Below, in pieces: positions 1-5,744 of a stretch of 5,744 bases of DNA; position 1 is the first letter of the stretch, and each line of letters begins with the position of its first letter. The notes beneath the pieces were generated by a model. The model did no database searches. It worked only from the letters and a program-made list of their open reading frames with translations, and was not told the origin of the DNA. This DNA comes from Planctomycetota bacterium (lineage in GTDB: Bacteria > Planctomycetota > Phycisphaerae > Phycisphaerales > SM1A02), in contig JADFGE010000208.1 of assembly GCA_022567855.1 (NCBI GenBank), positions 1-5,744 on the forward strand, given 5' to 3'. The position numbers and the translations under genes are program-made.

Positions 1-5
1 ATCAT

Positions 6-1739
6 TTGAGCCGGCTGACGACGATGGCGGCAGCAGCGGCGCTGTTGGTGTCTTTGCCGGGCGCCGTCGACGCCGATCAGGAGGAGGCCGGGGACGCGAC
101 GGCGACCCCAGCCGCCACACCTGCGTACCGGCAGGCGAACACAGTGGCGGTGCTGTCGATACGAGGCGATATCGACCGGGTGACGCTGCGATCGTTGGAG
201 CGACGTGTCCGGTTGGCGAAGCGTCACGGCGCCGAAGCAATCGTGCTGGAGATCGATACCCCCGGCGGCGCGGTTCTTGCCACGCTCGACATCCTGCATT
301 TGATTCGAACCGAGGCGCCCACCAACACCGTCGCGTGGATCAATCCCAAGGCATACTCAGCGGGGACGATCATCGCGCTGGCCTGCCGCGAGATTGTGGT
401 TGTCCCCGATGCAGCGTTCGGAGACAGCGCCCCGATCAGTATGCTGAGGCCGCTCCCCCAAGCTGAGCGAGCCAAACAAGAAGCGCCGATTCTTACTGAG
501 GTGATCGACTCAGCGAGGCGAAACCACTACGACGAGAAACTGGTTCAAGCGTTCGTCAGTGTGGGCGTCGAGCTGTGGTTCATTGAGAACCAAGAGACGG
601 GAGCGCGGATTTTCGTCGATCGTGAGGAATACCGCTTGGTCTTCGGCGAGGAGCCGCCGGATCAAATCACACCGGTCGCGCCGCCATCACCACAACCGGG
701 CGGTCAGATCATTCCCCCAGTCGCGCAGCAAGTCGCACCTTGGTTCGAGCACTTCGCACCGGTGAACACCCTGCCGGTCGATCCGGAGGAGTTGAAACGT
801 CAGATTGAGTTCGAGCAGGATTTGCCATCGTCACGACCAATACTGACAGAAGCGGATCGCGGCAAGTGGAGGCTCATAAGACAAGTGGTCCCCAACGATC
901 GGCTTCTCGTGGTGAAGCCGGCCGAGGCAATTTCTTACGGATTGGCGGCGGCGGTCATCGCCAACGACGAACAACTCAAGGCGTACTTCGGGGCCCACAC
1001 ACTGCTGCGCTACGATCGCTCGTGGTCGGAGTCGCTGGTGCGGTTCCTGACCAATCCGATCGTGATGGGCGTGTTGATCCTCATCTTTGTCGTTTGCCTC
1101 CTGATCGAGCTGGCGGCGCCGGGCGTGGGCGTCTTCGGGGCAACCGCGGTCGTCTCGCTGCTGGTTCTGATTGGAGCGCCGTGGCTGGCGGGGATGGCGC
1201 AGTGGTGGGAGATCGTGCTCATCATGCTGGGACTGCTGCTGGTGGCGGCGGAGCTGTTCGTGATCCCCGGTTTCGGCGTGGCGGGGATTCTGGGAGCACT
1301 GTGCCTGTTCGTCGGTCTGGTCGGAACCTTCGTGTCGGGCGACCTGCGGACACCGACCGGCCAGTCGGAGCTGGTGGTTGGCCTGGTGGCGACCTTGACC
1401 TCGCTGTTCGCAGCGGGTGTCGTGCTGTGGTTGGTGGCCAAGCAGATGGAGACGCTCCCGGTGCTGGGAAGGTTTGTGCTCAAGACTGAGCTGGGCGCTG
1501 CAGACAGAGGCGAAGGGGCAGGGCTGGGCCTGCTGGAAGCGATGGGCCAGGCTCGCCGAGCGCTAGAGCCGGGCGACCTGGGGGTGGCGGCCACCGACTT
1601 GAGGCCGGCCGGCCGGGCCAGCTTCCAGGGGCGCCCGGTGGACGTGAAGTCCGTCAGCACCTATATCGAACGTGGATCTCCGGTGCGCGTCGTGTCCGTG
1701 GGTCGATTCGTCATCGAAGTGGAGGAAACCGAGCGATGA
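6..1739 (+). CDS. Long-form NfeD: membrane-bound ClpP-class serine protease with C-terminal OB fold
   Basis: This is a full-length NfeD1b-type protein of about 577 aa. In the family, the ClpP-like domain cleaves hydrophobic peptides (archaeal 1510-N cleaves stomatin) and the membrane protein partners SPFH proteins. Residues 1-24 look like a signal peptide (hydrophobic AAAAALLVSLPGA, possible cleavage near AVDA). The protease domain spans about 45-190 and resumes at 298-330. DTPGG lies at 84-88, the nucleophile is Ser118 in YSAGT, and the likely general base is Lys157, 39 residues later (41 in 1510-N). A Pro-rich insert lies at about 215-245. About five membrane helices follow (350-477), with two copies of an E-L-x(2-3)-PGxGVxG motif (368-377, 416-427). 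The OB fold is at about 520-575. The TTG at 6 is the first visible start, with ATG at 24 as an alternative. The frame is open to the window edge, so the true start may lie upstream. The stop overlaps the next gene by 4 nt. Confidence 0.88.
   Translation: MSRLTTMAAAAALLVSLPGAVDADQEEAGDATATPAATPAYRQANTVAVLSIRGDIDRVTLRSLERRVRLAKRHGAEAIVLEIDTPGGAVLATLDILHLIRTEAPTNTVAWINPKAYSAGTIIALACREIVVVPDAAFGDSAPISMLRPLPQAERAKQEAPILTEVIDSARRNHYDEKLVQAFVSVGVELWFIENQETGARIFVDREEYRLVFGEEPPDQITPVAPPSPQPGGQIIPPVAQQVAPWFEHFAPVNTLPVDPEELKRQIEFEQDLPSSRPILTEADRGKWRLIRQVVPNDRLLVVKPAEAISYGLAAAVIANDEQLKAYFGAHTLLRYDRSWSESLVRFLTNPIVMGVLILIFVVCLLIELAAPGVGVFGATAVVSLLVLIGAPWLAGMAQWWEIVLIMLGLLLVAAELFVIPGFGVAGILGALCLFVGLVGTFVSGDLRTPTGQSELVVGLVATLTSLFAAGVVLWLVAKQMETLPVLGRFVLKTELGAADRGEGAGLGLLEAMGQARRALEPGDLGVAATDLRPAGRASFQGRPVDVKSVSTYIERGSPVRVVSVGRFVIEVEETER
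1721..1725 (+). promoter_or_regulatory. Shine-Dalgarno site for the short NfeD gene
   Basis: GGAGG lies 10 nt before the ATG at 1736, inside the last codons of the upstream NfeD gene. It is the clearest ribosome binding site in the window. It supports the ATG within the ATGA overlap as the start and suggests translational coupling with the upstream gene. Confidence 0.6.
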
Positions 1740-2290
1740 GCCTGTTGCTGGCCCAAGCGGCCCAAGAGCAGACCGACGCCTATCTGTGGTGGGGGATCGC
1801 CCTGACGGCGGCGGCCCTGGTGTTGTTCTTCATCGAGCTGCTCGTGCCGACCGGTGGGGTGCTGGCCCTGCTATGCGGGACCGCTGCGATTGGATCCATC
1901 ATTGCGTTCTTCATGCATGACACGGTGTTCGGCGTGACGGCCCTGGCGGTATACGCGGTCGGAACGCCGATTCTGCTGGTTTTCGTCTTCAAGCTCTGGC
2001 TTCATTCTCCGCTGTCCAAACGAATGGTGCTGGGTGGAACCGCGATACTGCCGGAACGAGGCGAGGAGCGCTACCACGAATCGGAGAATGCCCGGTCGCA
2101 GCGGCTCAGCCAAATGGAGGAATTGATCGGAGCCGAAGGCATGACCCTCTCGGCCCTTCGACCGGTGGGTTTCGTCAAGATCAGCGGACAGCGGATCGAC
2201 GCCATGGCCGAGACCGGCGTCATCGAGGCCAATATGCCGGTCGTGGTCACGGACGTCTACGACAATCAGATCAAGGTCCGGCCGCGGTAG
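1736..2290 (+). CDS. Short-form NfeD-like membrane protein (no protease domain)
   Basis: This 184-aa protein lacks the ClpP domain and resembles short NfeD proteins, which carry membrane helices and an OB fold. Three hydrophobic segments lie at about 17-37, 42-60 and 65-87. The first ends in a family-like IELLVPTGG motif (33-41), similar to the E-L-x-x-P-G motifs in the upstream protein. After a charged linker (105-127), an OB-fold-like domain covers about 130-184. It has the typical pattern of a G-x-T-x-L-R-P-x-G turn (135-145), a GQRIDA strand (151-156) and a final IKVRPR strand. The ATG overlaps the upstream TGA (ATGA) and has a good Shine-Dalgarno site, so the two are almost certainly one operon. 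In the family the OB fold is thought to mediate contacts with SPFH/flotillin partners, and a flotillin follows. The family call is firm. The separate role of this second copy is unknown. Confidence 0.85.
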   Translation: MSLLLAQAAQEQTDAYLWWGIALTAAALVLFFIELLVPTGGVLALLCGTAAIGSIIAFFMHDTVFGVTALAVYAVGTPILLVFVFKLWLHSPLSKRMVLGGTAILPERGEERYHESENARSQRLSQMEELIGAEGMTLSALRPVGFVKISGQRIDAMAETGVIEANMPVVVTDVYDNQIKVRPR

Positions 2291-2334
2291 GATCGGTCAG
2301 GGCCGCAGATCAGCGTCCCAAGACTCAATCGATG

Positions 2335-2343
2335 TGCTAAGCT
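2335..2343 (+). promoter_or_regulatory. Possible extended -10 promoter element before the flotillin gene
   Basis: TGC directly followed by TAAGCT resembles an extended -10 element (TGn-TATAAT) in the 107-nt gap before the flotillin ATG. No convincing -35 hexamer lies 16-19 nt upstream. If it is real, transcription would begin near 2350 and leave a leader of about 48 nt, giving the flotillin a promoter of its own besides read-through from the NfeD genes. This is a weak match judged by eye. Confidence 0.25.
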
Positions 2344-2397
2344 AGGCGCGGGCACCGTCGACCTCGCTCGCATCAACTGCTGACAAGGCAACACACC

Positions 2398-3432
2398 ATG
2401 AATTCACCACCGTCCATCATGTTCTTGGCCCTAGAGCCCGTGATAATCGGGGCTTTGGTCCTCGGCGGCATCGTCGTCCTGTTCTTCCTGTTCTTCGTCT
2501 TCCAATTCGTCGGCCTGTGGGTCCAGGCGCTGGTCTCCGGCGCGCCGGTGCGGTTGATCGATCTGATCATGATGAAGTTCCGCAAAGTGAACGCGCGTGA
2601 GATCGTGTACAACCGCATCAGCGCCAAGAAGGCGGGGATCAATATTCCCTCGGACGATCTGGAGTCGCACTTCCTGGCCGGGGGGCGGGTGACGAACGTG
2701 GTTCGCGCGATGATCGCCGCCGACCGAGCCAAGATCGCCCTGACGTGGGAGGGAGCCACGGCGATCGATTTGGCGGGGCGCGACATCCTCGCGGCGGTGA
2801 AAACTTCCGTCGACCCGAAGGTGATTGACGTTCCGCATCCAGGAGGGGGCAAGACGACGATCGACGCGGTGGCCAAAGACGGGATTCAGCTCAAGGCCAA
2901 GGCGCGGGTCACGGTGCGAACGAACATCGCACGACTCGTCGGCGGGGCGACCGAAGAAACCGTCGTCGCGCGCGTCGGCGAGGGTATCGTTTCGGCGATC
3001 GGCTCCGCGGCATCGCACAAGGCGGTGCTGGAGAACCCGGACGCCATCTCCAAAGCGGTGCTCGACAAGGGGCTCGATTCAGGCACCGCCTACGAGATCC
3101 TCTCGATCGATATCGCCGACGTGGACGTGGGCGCCAATATCGGCGCAGCGCTCCAAGCCGATCAGGCGGAGGCCGACAAGAAGCGATTCCAGGCCGAGGC
3201 CGAGAAGCGCCGGGCCATGGCCGTGGCCCAGGAGGCTGAGTACACGGCCGAAGCGCAGAAGAACCGCGCGCTGGTGATCCTGGCCGAGGCGGAGGTCCCC
3301 AAGGCGATGGCCGAAGCCTTTCGGAAAGGACATATGGGCATCATGGACTACTACCGCATGAAGAACGTCGTGGCGGACACGTCCATGCGGGACTCCATCG
3401 CCGGCGATCAGCAAGATTCCAAGACCTCCTAG
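2398..3432 (+). CDS. floA: FloA-type flotillin-like (SPFH) membrane scaffold protein
   Basis: This 344-aa protein matches the FloA/YqfA family (B. subtilis FloA is about 331 aa), which forms functional membrane microdomains and affects membrane fluidity and the assembly of membrane complexes. The N-terminus has a strongly hydrophobic segment (about 14-45) typical of the FloA membrane anchor. Family hallmarks follow: AGINIPSDDLESHFLAGG (79-96), AIDLAGRDILAAVKTSVDPKV (122-142), then the SPFH core to about 250. A coiled-coil region rich in Ala, Glu, Lys and Arg (about 251-310) begins with QADQAEADKK, includes RRAMAVAQEAE (271-281) and ends in AEAEVPKAMAEAFRKG. The conserved tail is MDYYRMKNVVADTSMRDSIAG (316-336, one stretch), so the protein is complete. 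The ATG at 2398 is preceded by a weak AAGG (2385-2388). The upstream NfeD genes match the known NfeD-flotillin pairing. A full set of conserved blocks makes this the most secure call here. Confidence 0.95.
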   Translation: MNSPPSIMFLALEPVIIGALVLGGIVVLFFLFFVFQFVGLWVQALVSGAPVRLIDLIMMKFRKVNAREIVYNRISAKKAGINIPSDDLESHFLAGGRVTNVVRAMIAADRAKIALTWEGATAIDLAGRDILAAVKTSVDPKVIDVPHPGGGKTTIDAVAKDGIQLKAKARVTVRTNIARLVGGATEETVVARVGEGIVSAIGSAASHKAVLENPDAISKAVLDKGLDSGTAYEILSIDIADVDVGANIGAALQADQAEADKKRFQAEAEKRRAMAVAQEAEYTAEAQKNRALVILAEAEVPKAMAEAFRKGHMGIMDYYRMKNVVADTSMRDSIAGDQQDSKTS

Positions 3433-3493
3433 GCGATCCCACTCGGCGACCGCGCATGCACAGGCCCGCAAGCCCAAGGCATACCGTTTGAAG

Positions 3494-3499
3494 TATGAT
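3494..3499 (+). promoter_or_regulatory. Possible -10 element just before the glycosyltransferase start
   Basis: TATGAT matches TATAAT at five of six positions and sits in an AT-rich patch of an otherwise GC-rich gap. No good -35 hexamer is visible at normal spacing. If it is used, transcription would start near 3506, only about 5 nt before the GTG start at 3511, giving a near-leaderless mRNA. This would fit the lack of any Shine-Dalgarno sequence before that start. Confidence 0.3.
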
Positions 3500-3510
3500 C
3501 CCGCGACCCG

Positions 3511-4302
3511 GTGCCTATCTTGCACGTGGTCATTCCGTTCTACAACGAACCCGACACCATCCAACCGTGCGTGCGACGCGTTGTCGATGCGCGCCTCGGC
3601 GAAGGTTGGCGGAAACAACTCGTGATCGTTGACGACCACTCCGACGATCCGAGCTGCGTCGTGCTCGATTCACTCGTTCGTCAGCTTCGGGAAGAAGGTT
3701 GCGAGGTTGCGCTGCACCGCCATGATGTGAATAGAGGCAAGGGGGCAGCGGTGGCGACGGGATTCGATGCCGTACTCGACACCCACCCGCCCGAGGATGA
3801 TTTGGTGATCATTCAGGATGCTGATCTCGAGTACGATCCAGCGGACTACGCGCAACTTATCGAGCCGATCATTCGAGGTGAGGCGCAGGCCGTAGTCGGT
3901 ACGCGCTGGGGCGCGCATCGTCCAATGCGCGGTTTGCGGCGACGGCTTCACCGCTGGGGAAACGGATTCCTGACCACGTGCAGCAACCTGATGACCGGAT
4001 ACCGGGTCCGCGACATGGAGTGCTGTTACAAAGTCTTCGGTGTCGGGTTGCTGCGTCGTCTCCGGCCGTGGCTGAGCGAGTCGCGATTCGGGATCGAGCC
4101 ACAGATCATGGCCGGCCTATCTCGAATCGGGGCAACCGTCGCCGAAGTACCCGTCCGTTACGACCCCCGCTCGATCACCGCGGGCAAGAAAATCGGGTGG
4201 ATCGACGCGCTCCAAGCGGTCCGCGTGATTGTGCGAGAGCGATTTCGCTCGACAACCACGCCCAGCGCAGGATCAAACGAAACTGAAACTCCGCGTGGCT
4301 GA
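3511..4302 (+). CDS. GT2 family glycosyltransferase, polyprenyl/dolichyl-phosphate sugar synthase type
   Basis: This 263-aa protein is a GT-A fold, family 2 glycosyltransferase. By family it would transfer a sugar from a nucleotide-sugar donor to a polyprenyl phosphate on the cytoplasmic face of the membrane. Motifs in order are VVIPFYNE (6-13), VDDHSDD (40-46), NRGKGAA (74-80), the metal-binding QDADLEYDP (102-110), GTRW (130-133), RDMECCYKVF (167-176, the acidic acceptor or base region), RFGIEPQIM (192-200) and a C-terminal PVRYDPR then GKKIGW (214-230). There are no C-terminal membrane helices, so it is a soluble or peripheral enzyme like DPMS catalytic subunits. The GTG start is forced, because an in-frame TGA lies at 3496 and no other start codon falls between it and the first motif. 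The 3' end overlaps the next gene. The sugar and acceptor cannot be read from the sequence, and undecaprenyl-phosphate mannosyl- or glucosyltransferases are possible. Confidence 0.88.
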   Translation: MPILHVVIPFYNEPDTIQPCVRRVVDARLGEGWRKQLVIVDDHSDDPSCVVLDSLVRQLREEGCEVALHRHDVNRGKGAAVATGFDAVLDTHPPEDDLVIIQDADLEYDPADYAQLIEPIIRGEAQAVVGTRWGAHRPMRGLRRRLHRWGNGFLTTCSNLMTGYRVRDMECCYKVFGVGLLRRLRPWLSESRFGIEPQIMAGLSRIGATVAEVPVRYDPRSITAGKKIGWIDALQAVRVIVRERFRSTTTPSAGSNETETPRG

Positions 4303-5260
4303 TACCTCGATCAACGATGCGCATCTGCTCTCGCCCCGGCGGCTGATCGTCCAACTCGTCGGCTTCGTCATCGGAGCGGCGCTGCTCATCTGGTGCATAA
4401 AGCTCGCGATCGGCGGCGGCGATTGGTCGAAGCTGCGCGACGCGAACGTGGGGCTGCTCGGCGTGCTGCTCGGATGCACCTGCGTCAGCCTGTTCATCAA
4501 CGGGTCGACGTTCTGGCTTACGGTGCAGCCGGTGTCTCGATTGCCGTTTTGGGATTTGCAACGCCTGAATCTCGCCTGCAATCTATTGAACTACGCCCCG
4601 ATCCGTGCCGGTGCGATTGCGCGTGTTGCGTATCACATGCGTGTGGACCGCGTAAGTTTCTTGCAGATTGCGGCGTGGTTCGGCTCGATCCTTTACATTA
4701 TGGCGATCGTCATCGGAGCGTGTCTTACCGCAACGATGATGAGACCGAGCCTCGACTGGCTTTGGGCGATGATCGTTGCCATCTTGTTGATCGTCGGCGG
4801 CGTGGTGACGCGCGTGATTATCTCACACCGGTTGTTTGCAAAATATGGTCAGGGCGTCGATCTGATTCTGGGCAGCCATCGCGTGCTATGGGGAGCGATG
4901 GTGCTTCGGTTGTTGGATTTGAGCGCGTTTCTGGGGCGCATGTGGGCGGCAGCCGCGATCCTCGAACTTGACGTGCCAACGCACCACATTGTGATCCTGG
5001 CCGTGGTGGCGTTCACGGCTCGGCTCATCCCGTTCGGTCGTGTGGGGTTTGCCGAAGCAGCGGTGACGGCCTTGGCGGCGCGGCTCGCAGCGTCTGGTTT
5101 GCAAGGCGCCTCCATCGAAGCGATGCTCAATGACTCCGGACCGTGGGCGCAGTTGGCGTTGGTCGAGTCGGCTGGTGAAGCCCTGATTCTCATTCCCAGC
5201 GGTGCGATCGCCATTGTGTGGCTGCGACGGCGATGGCGAAAGGCACGTCGCTCCGCCTGA
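4295..5260 (+). CDS. Flippase-like polytopic membrane protein, LPG_synthase_TM / UPF0104 (AglD C-terminal) family
   Basis: From the GTG at 4295 this is a protein of about 321 aa with roughly eight hydrophobic segments (about 18-38, 52-73, 122-148, 154-178, 200-224, 230-245, 248-267 and 285-310). A signature-like loop, N-Y-A-P-I-R-A-G-A-I-A-R (99-110), resembles the N-x(2-3)-P-x-R-x-G-x(3)-R pattern of the family. The C-terminus ends in an Arg-rich tail. The family includes the membrane part of lysylphosphatidylglycerol synthase, without its tRNA-dependent catalytic domain here, and the C-terminal region of AglD. The start codon overlaps the glycosyltransferase stop by 8 nt, so the two are probably co-translated and act on the same lipid-linked substrate. 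A TTG at 4229 in the same frame would add 22 residues of charged, non-conserved sequence overlapping the glycosyltransferase by 74 nt, so the GTG is preferred. No Shine-Dalgarno site is evident. Annotating it as lysylphosphatidylglycerol synthase would overstate the evidence. Confidence 0.78.
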   Translation: MADTSINDAHLLSPRRLIVQLVGFVIGAALLIWCIKLAIGGGDWSKLRDANVGLLGVLLGCTCVSLFINGSTFWLTVQPVSRLPFWDLQRLNLACNLLNYAPIRAGAIARVAYHMRVDRVSFLQIAAWFGSILYIMAIVIGACLTATMMRPSLDWLWAMIVAILLIVGGVVTRVIISHRLFAKYGQGVDLILGSHRVLWGAMVLRLLDLSAFLGRMWAAAAILELDVPTHHIVILAVVAFTARLIPFGRVGFAEAAVTALAARLAASGLQGASIEAMLNDSGPWAQLALVESAGEALILIPSGAIAIVWLRRRWRKARRSA

Positions 5261-5291
5261 GCGGGGTCTCGGGCACATTCAACTCATGAGG

Positions 5292-5322
5292 ATGACACAG
5301 TCGCACCGCCAGTAGGTACGCT
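5292..5322 (+). promoter_or_regulatory. Possible promoter for the asparaginase-family gene
   Basis: ATGACA (5292-5297) matches the -35 consensus TTGACA at five of six positions, and TACGCT (5317-5322) is a poor -10 at a long spacing of 19 nt. Transcription from it would begin at about the ATG at 5329, which would make the mRNA leaderless. No Shine-Dalgarno sequence precedes that ATG. This is a weak candidate judged by eye. Confidence 0.25.
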
Positions 5323-5328
5323 AGTGGC

Positions 5329-5744
5329 ATGAATACCATCGACAGAAGAACGTTTCTCACCGCGTCGGCGGCCTCGGTACCGCTGCTGCCCGCACTCGTG
5401 TCAGCCTCATCCGCCATCCAACCCAAGCGATCGGCCAAGGGGCCAATGGCGATCAGCTCTGCGAACGGCATGCGCGCCGTGACCAAAGCAGTCGAGATGA
5501 TGCGAAGCGGTTCCGCGCCCGTCGACGCTGTCGTACACGGCGTGGCCATCATCGAAAGCGACCCCAACGACATGTCTGTCGGCTACGGCGGCATTCCCAA
5601 TGAAAACGGCGTCGTCCAGTTGGATTCGTGCGCGATGGATGGACCAATGCACAAAGCCGGCGCTGTCGCAGCGATCGAGAACATCAAGAACCCCGCCCAA
5701 GTCGCGTTGAAAGTGTTGCGCCGCACCGACCATGTCTTACTCGT
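5329..5744 (+). CDS. N4-(beta-N-acetylglucosaminyl)-L-asparaginase / isoaspartyl peptidase family protein with Tat signal (5' part only)
   Basis: The reading frame from ATG 5329 stays open to the window edge (138 codons plus 2 nt), so only the N-terminal part is present. Residues 5-13 (DRRTFLTAS) match the twin-arginine motif, followed by a hydrophobic, Ala/Ser-rich stretch and a possible signal-peptidase site near VSA (24-26). This implies export of a folded protein. The mature part matches the aspartylglucosaminidase-type Ntn-hydrolase family. It has SGSAPVDAVVHGVAIIESDP (60-79), the hallmark VGYGGIPNENGVVQLDS (84-100), an AMDGPMHKAGAVAAI block (102-116) and NPAQVALKVL (121-130). These enzymes autocleave before a Thr in a G-D-G-T-like motif to form the active alpha/beta heterodimer. 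That Thr lies beyond the window, so activity cannot be judged. By family it would hydrolyse GlcNAc-Asn or isoaspartyl bonds. It starts 68 nt after the previous gene and may be a separate transcription unit. Confidence 0.87.
   Translation, partial: MNTIDRRTFLTASAASVPLLPALVSASSAIQPKRSAKGPMAISSANGMRAVTKAVEMMRSGSAPVDAVVHGVAIIESDPNDMSVGYGGIPNENGVVQLDSCAMDGPMHKAGAVAAIENIKNPAQVALKVLRRTDHVLL

Noticed and set aside
866..1489. Long open frame (207 codons) on the + strand inside the long NfeD gene
   Set aside because: It lies within the membrane region of a well-supported gene. Its translation is rich in Arg and Gly with no domain pattern, as expected from a shifted frame in GC-rich DNA.
1010..1660. 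Open frame of 216 codons on the - strand opposite the NfeD membrane region
   Set aside because: It is a Ser/Thr/Pro-rich antisense frame with no recognisable motif, fully covered by the NfeD coding sequence.
2373..3018. Two overlapping - strand frames opposite the flotillin gene
   Set aside because: Neither shows family motifs, and the + strand frame carries the complete set of FloA conserved blocks.
3079..3639. A 186-codon - strand frame spanning the flotillin 3' end, the gap and the glycosyltransferase start
   Set aside because: Most of it is the complement of the flotillin coiled-coil codons, giving a Gly/Leu/His-rich composition with no motif. It crosses two real genes.
4229..4294. TTG start giving the UPF0104 protein 22 extra residues
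   Set aside because: The extension is charged, unlike any family N-terminus, and overlaps deep into the glycosyltransferase gene. GTG 4295 gives a typical short overlap.
4295..5260. Naming the membrane protein lysylphosphatidylglycerol synthase (mprF)
   Set aside because: Only the membrane region is present. The tRNA-dependent aminoacyl transfer domain of MprF is absent, and the neighbouring glycosyltransferase points to the AglD-like branch.
5251..5266. Small hairpin CTCCGC-CTGA-GCGGGG at the stop codon of the UPF0104-family gene, considered as a terminator
   Set aside because: The stem is only 6 bp with one G-T pair, and no T-run follows, so it does not meet the usual criteria for an intrinsic terminator.
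5190..5733. Two - strand frames over the right end of the window
   Set aside because: They oppose a + strand frame with a Tat signal and conserved aspartylglucosaminidase blocks, and they show no family motif.

Overview
The window is a dense, single-strand (+) stretch of a GC-rich bacterial genome with five complete or nearly complete genes and a sixth that runs off the right edge. No tRNA, rRNA, mobile element or CRISPR was seen. The gene content (a long NfeD protease with a Pro-rich insert, a second NfeD, a FloA-type flotillin, a Tat-exported asparaginase-family protein) and the low use of Shine-Dalgarno sites suggest a Planctomycetota-like bacterium. This is an inference from gene content, not a phylogenetic result.

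Region 1 (6-3432) is a membrane-microdomain locus. It holds a long NfeD (ClpP-class serine protease, polytopic membrane region and C-terminal OB fold), a short NfeD (membrane helices and OB fold, no protease) coupled to it by an ATGA overlap, and a FloA/YqfA flotillin-like protein. The order matches the NfeD-flotillin pairing known from Bacillus subtilis yqeZ-yqfA (floA). The gap of about 107 nt before the flotillin holds a weak extended -10-like element.

Region 2 (3511-5260) is a translationally overlapping pair: a soluble GT2 glycosyltransferase of the dolichyl-/polyprenyl-phosphate sugar synthase type, then a polytopic membrane protein of the LPG_synthase_TM / UPF0104 (AglD C-terminal, 'flippase-like') family. 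The two halves resemble a split version of the archaeal AglD fusion. They plausibly make and move or use a lipid-linked sugar at the cytoplasmic membrane.

Region 3 (5329 to the end) is the 5' part of an N4-(beta-N-acetylglucosaminyl)-L-asparaginase / isoaspartyl peptidase (Ntn-hydrolase) gene with a twin-arginine signal. The catalytic threonine lies beyond the window. All intergenic gaps are short (about 107, 78 and 68 nt). The glycosyltransferase and the asparaginase gene each have a -10-like sequence so close to the start codon that leaderless or near-leaderless mRNAs are possible.

No clearly undescribed system is visible. The points most worth a second look are the tandem NfeD pair with one flotillin, the split AglD-like pair beside it, and the unusual starts.
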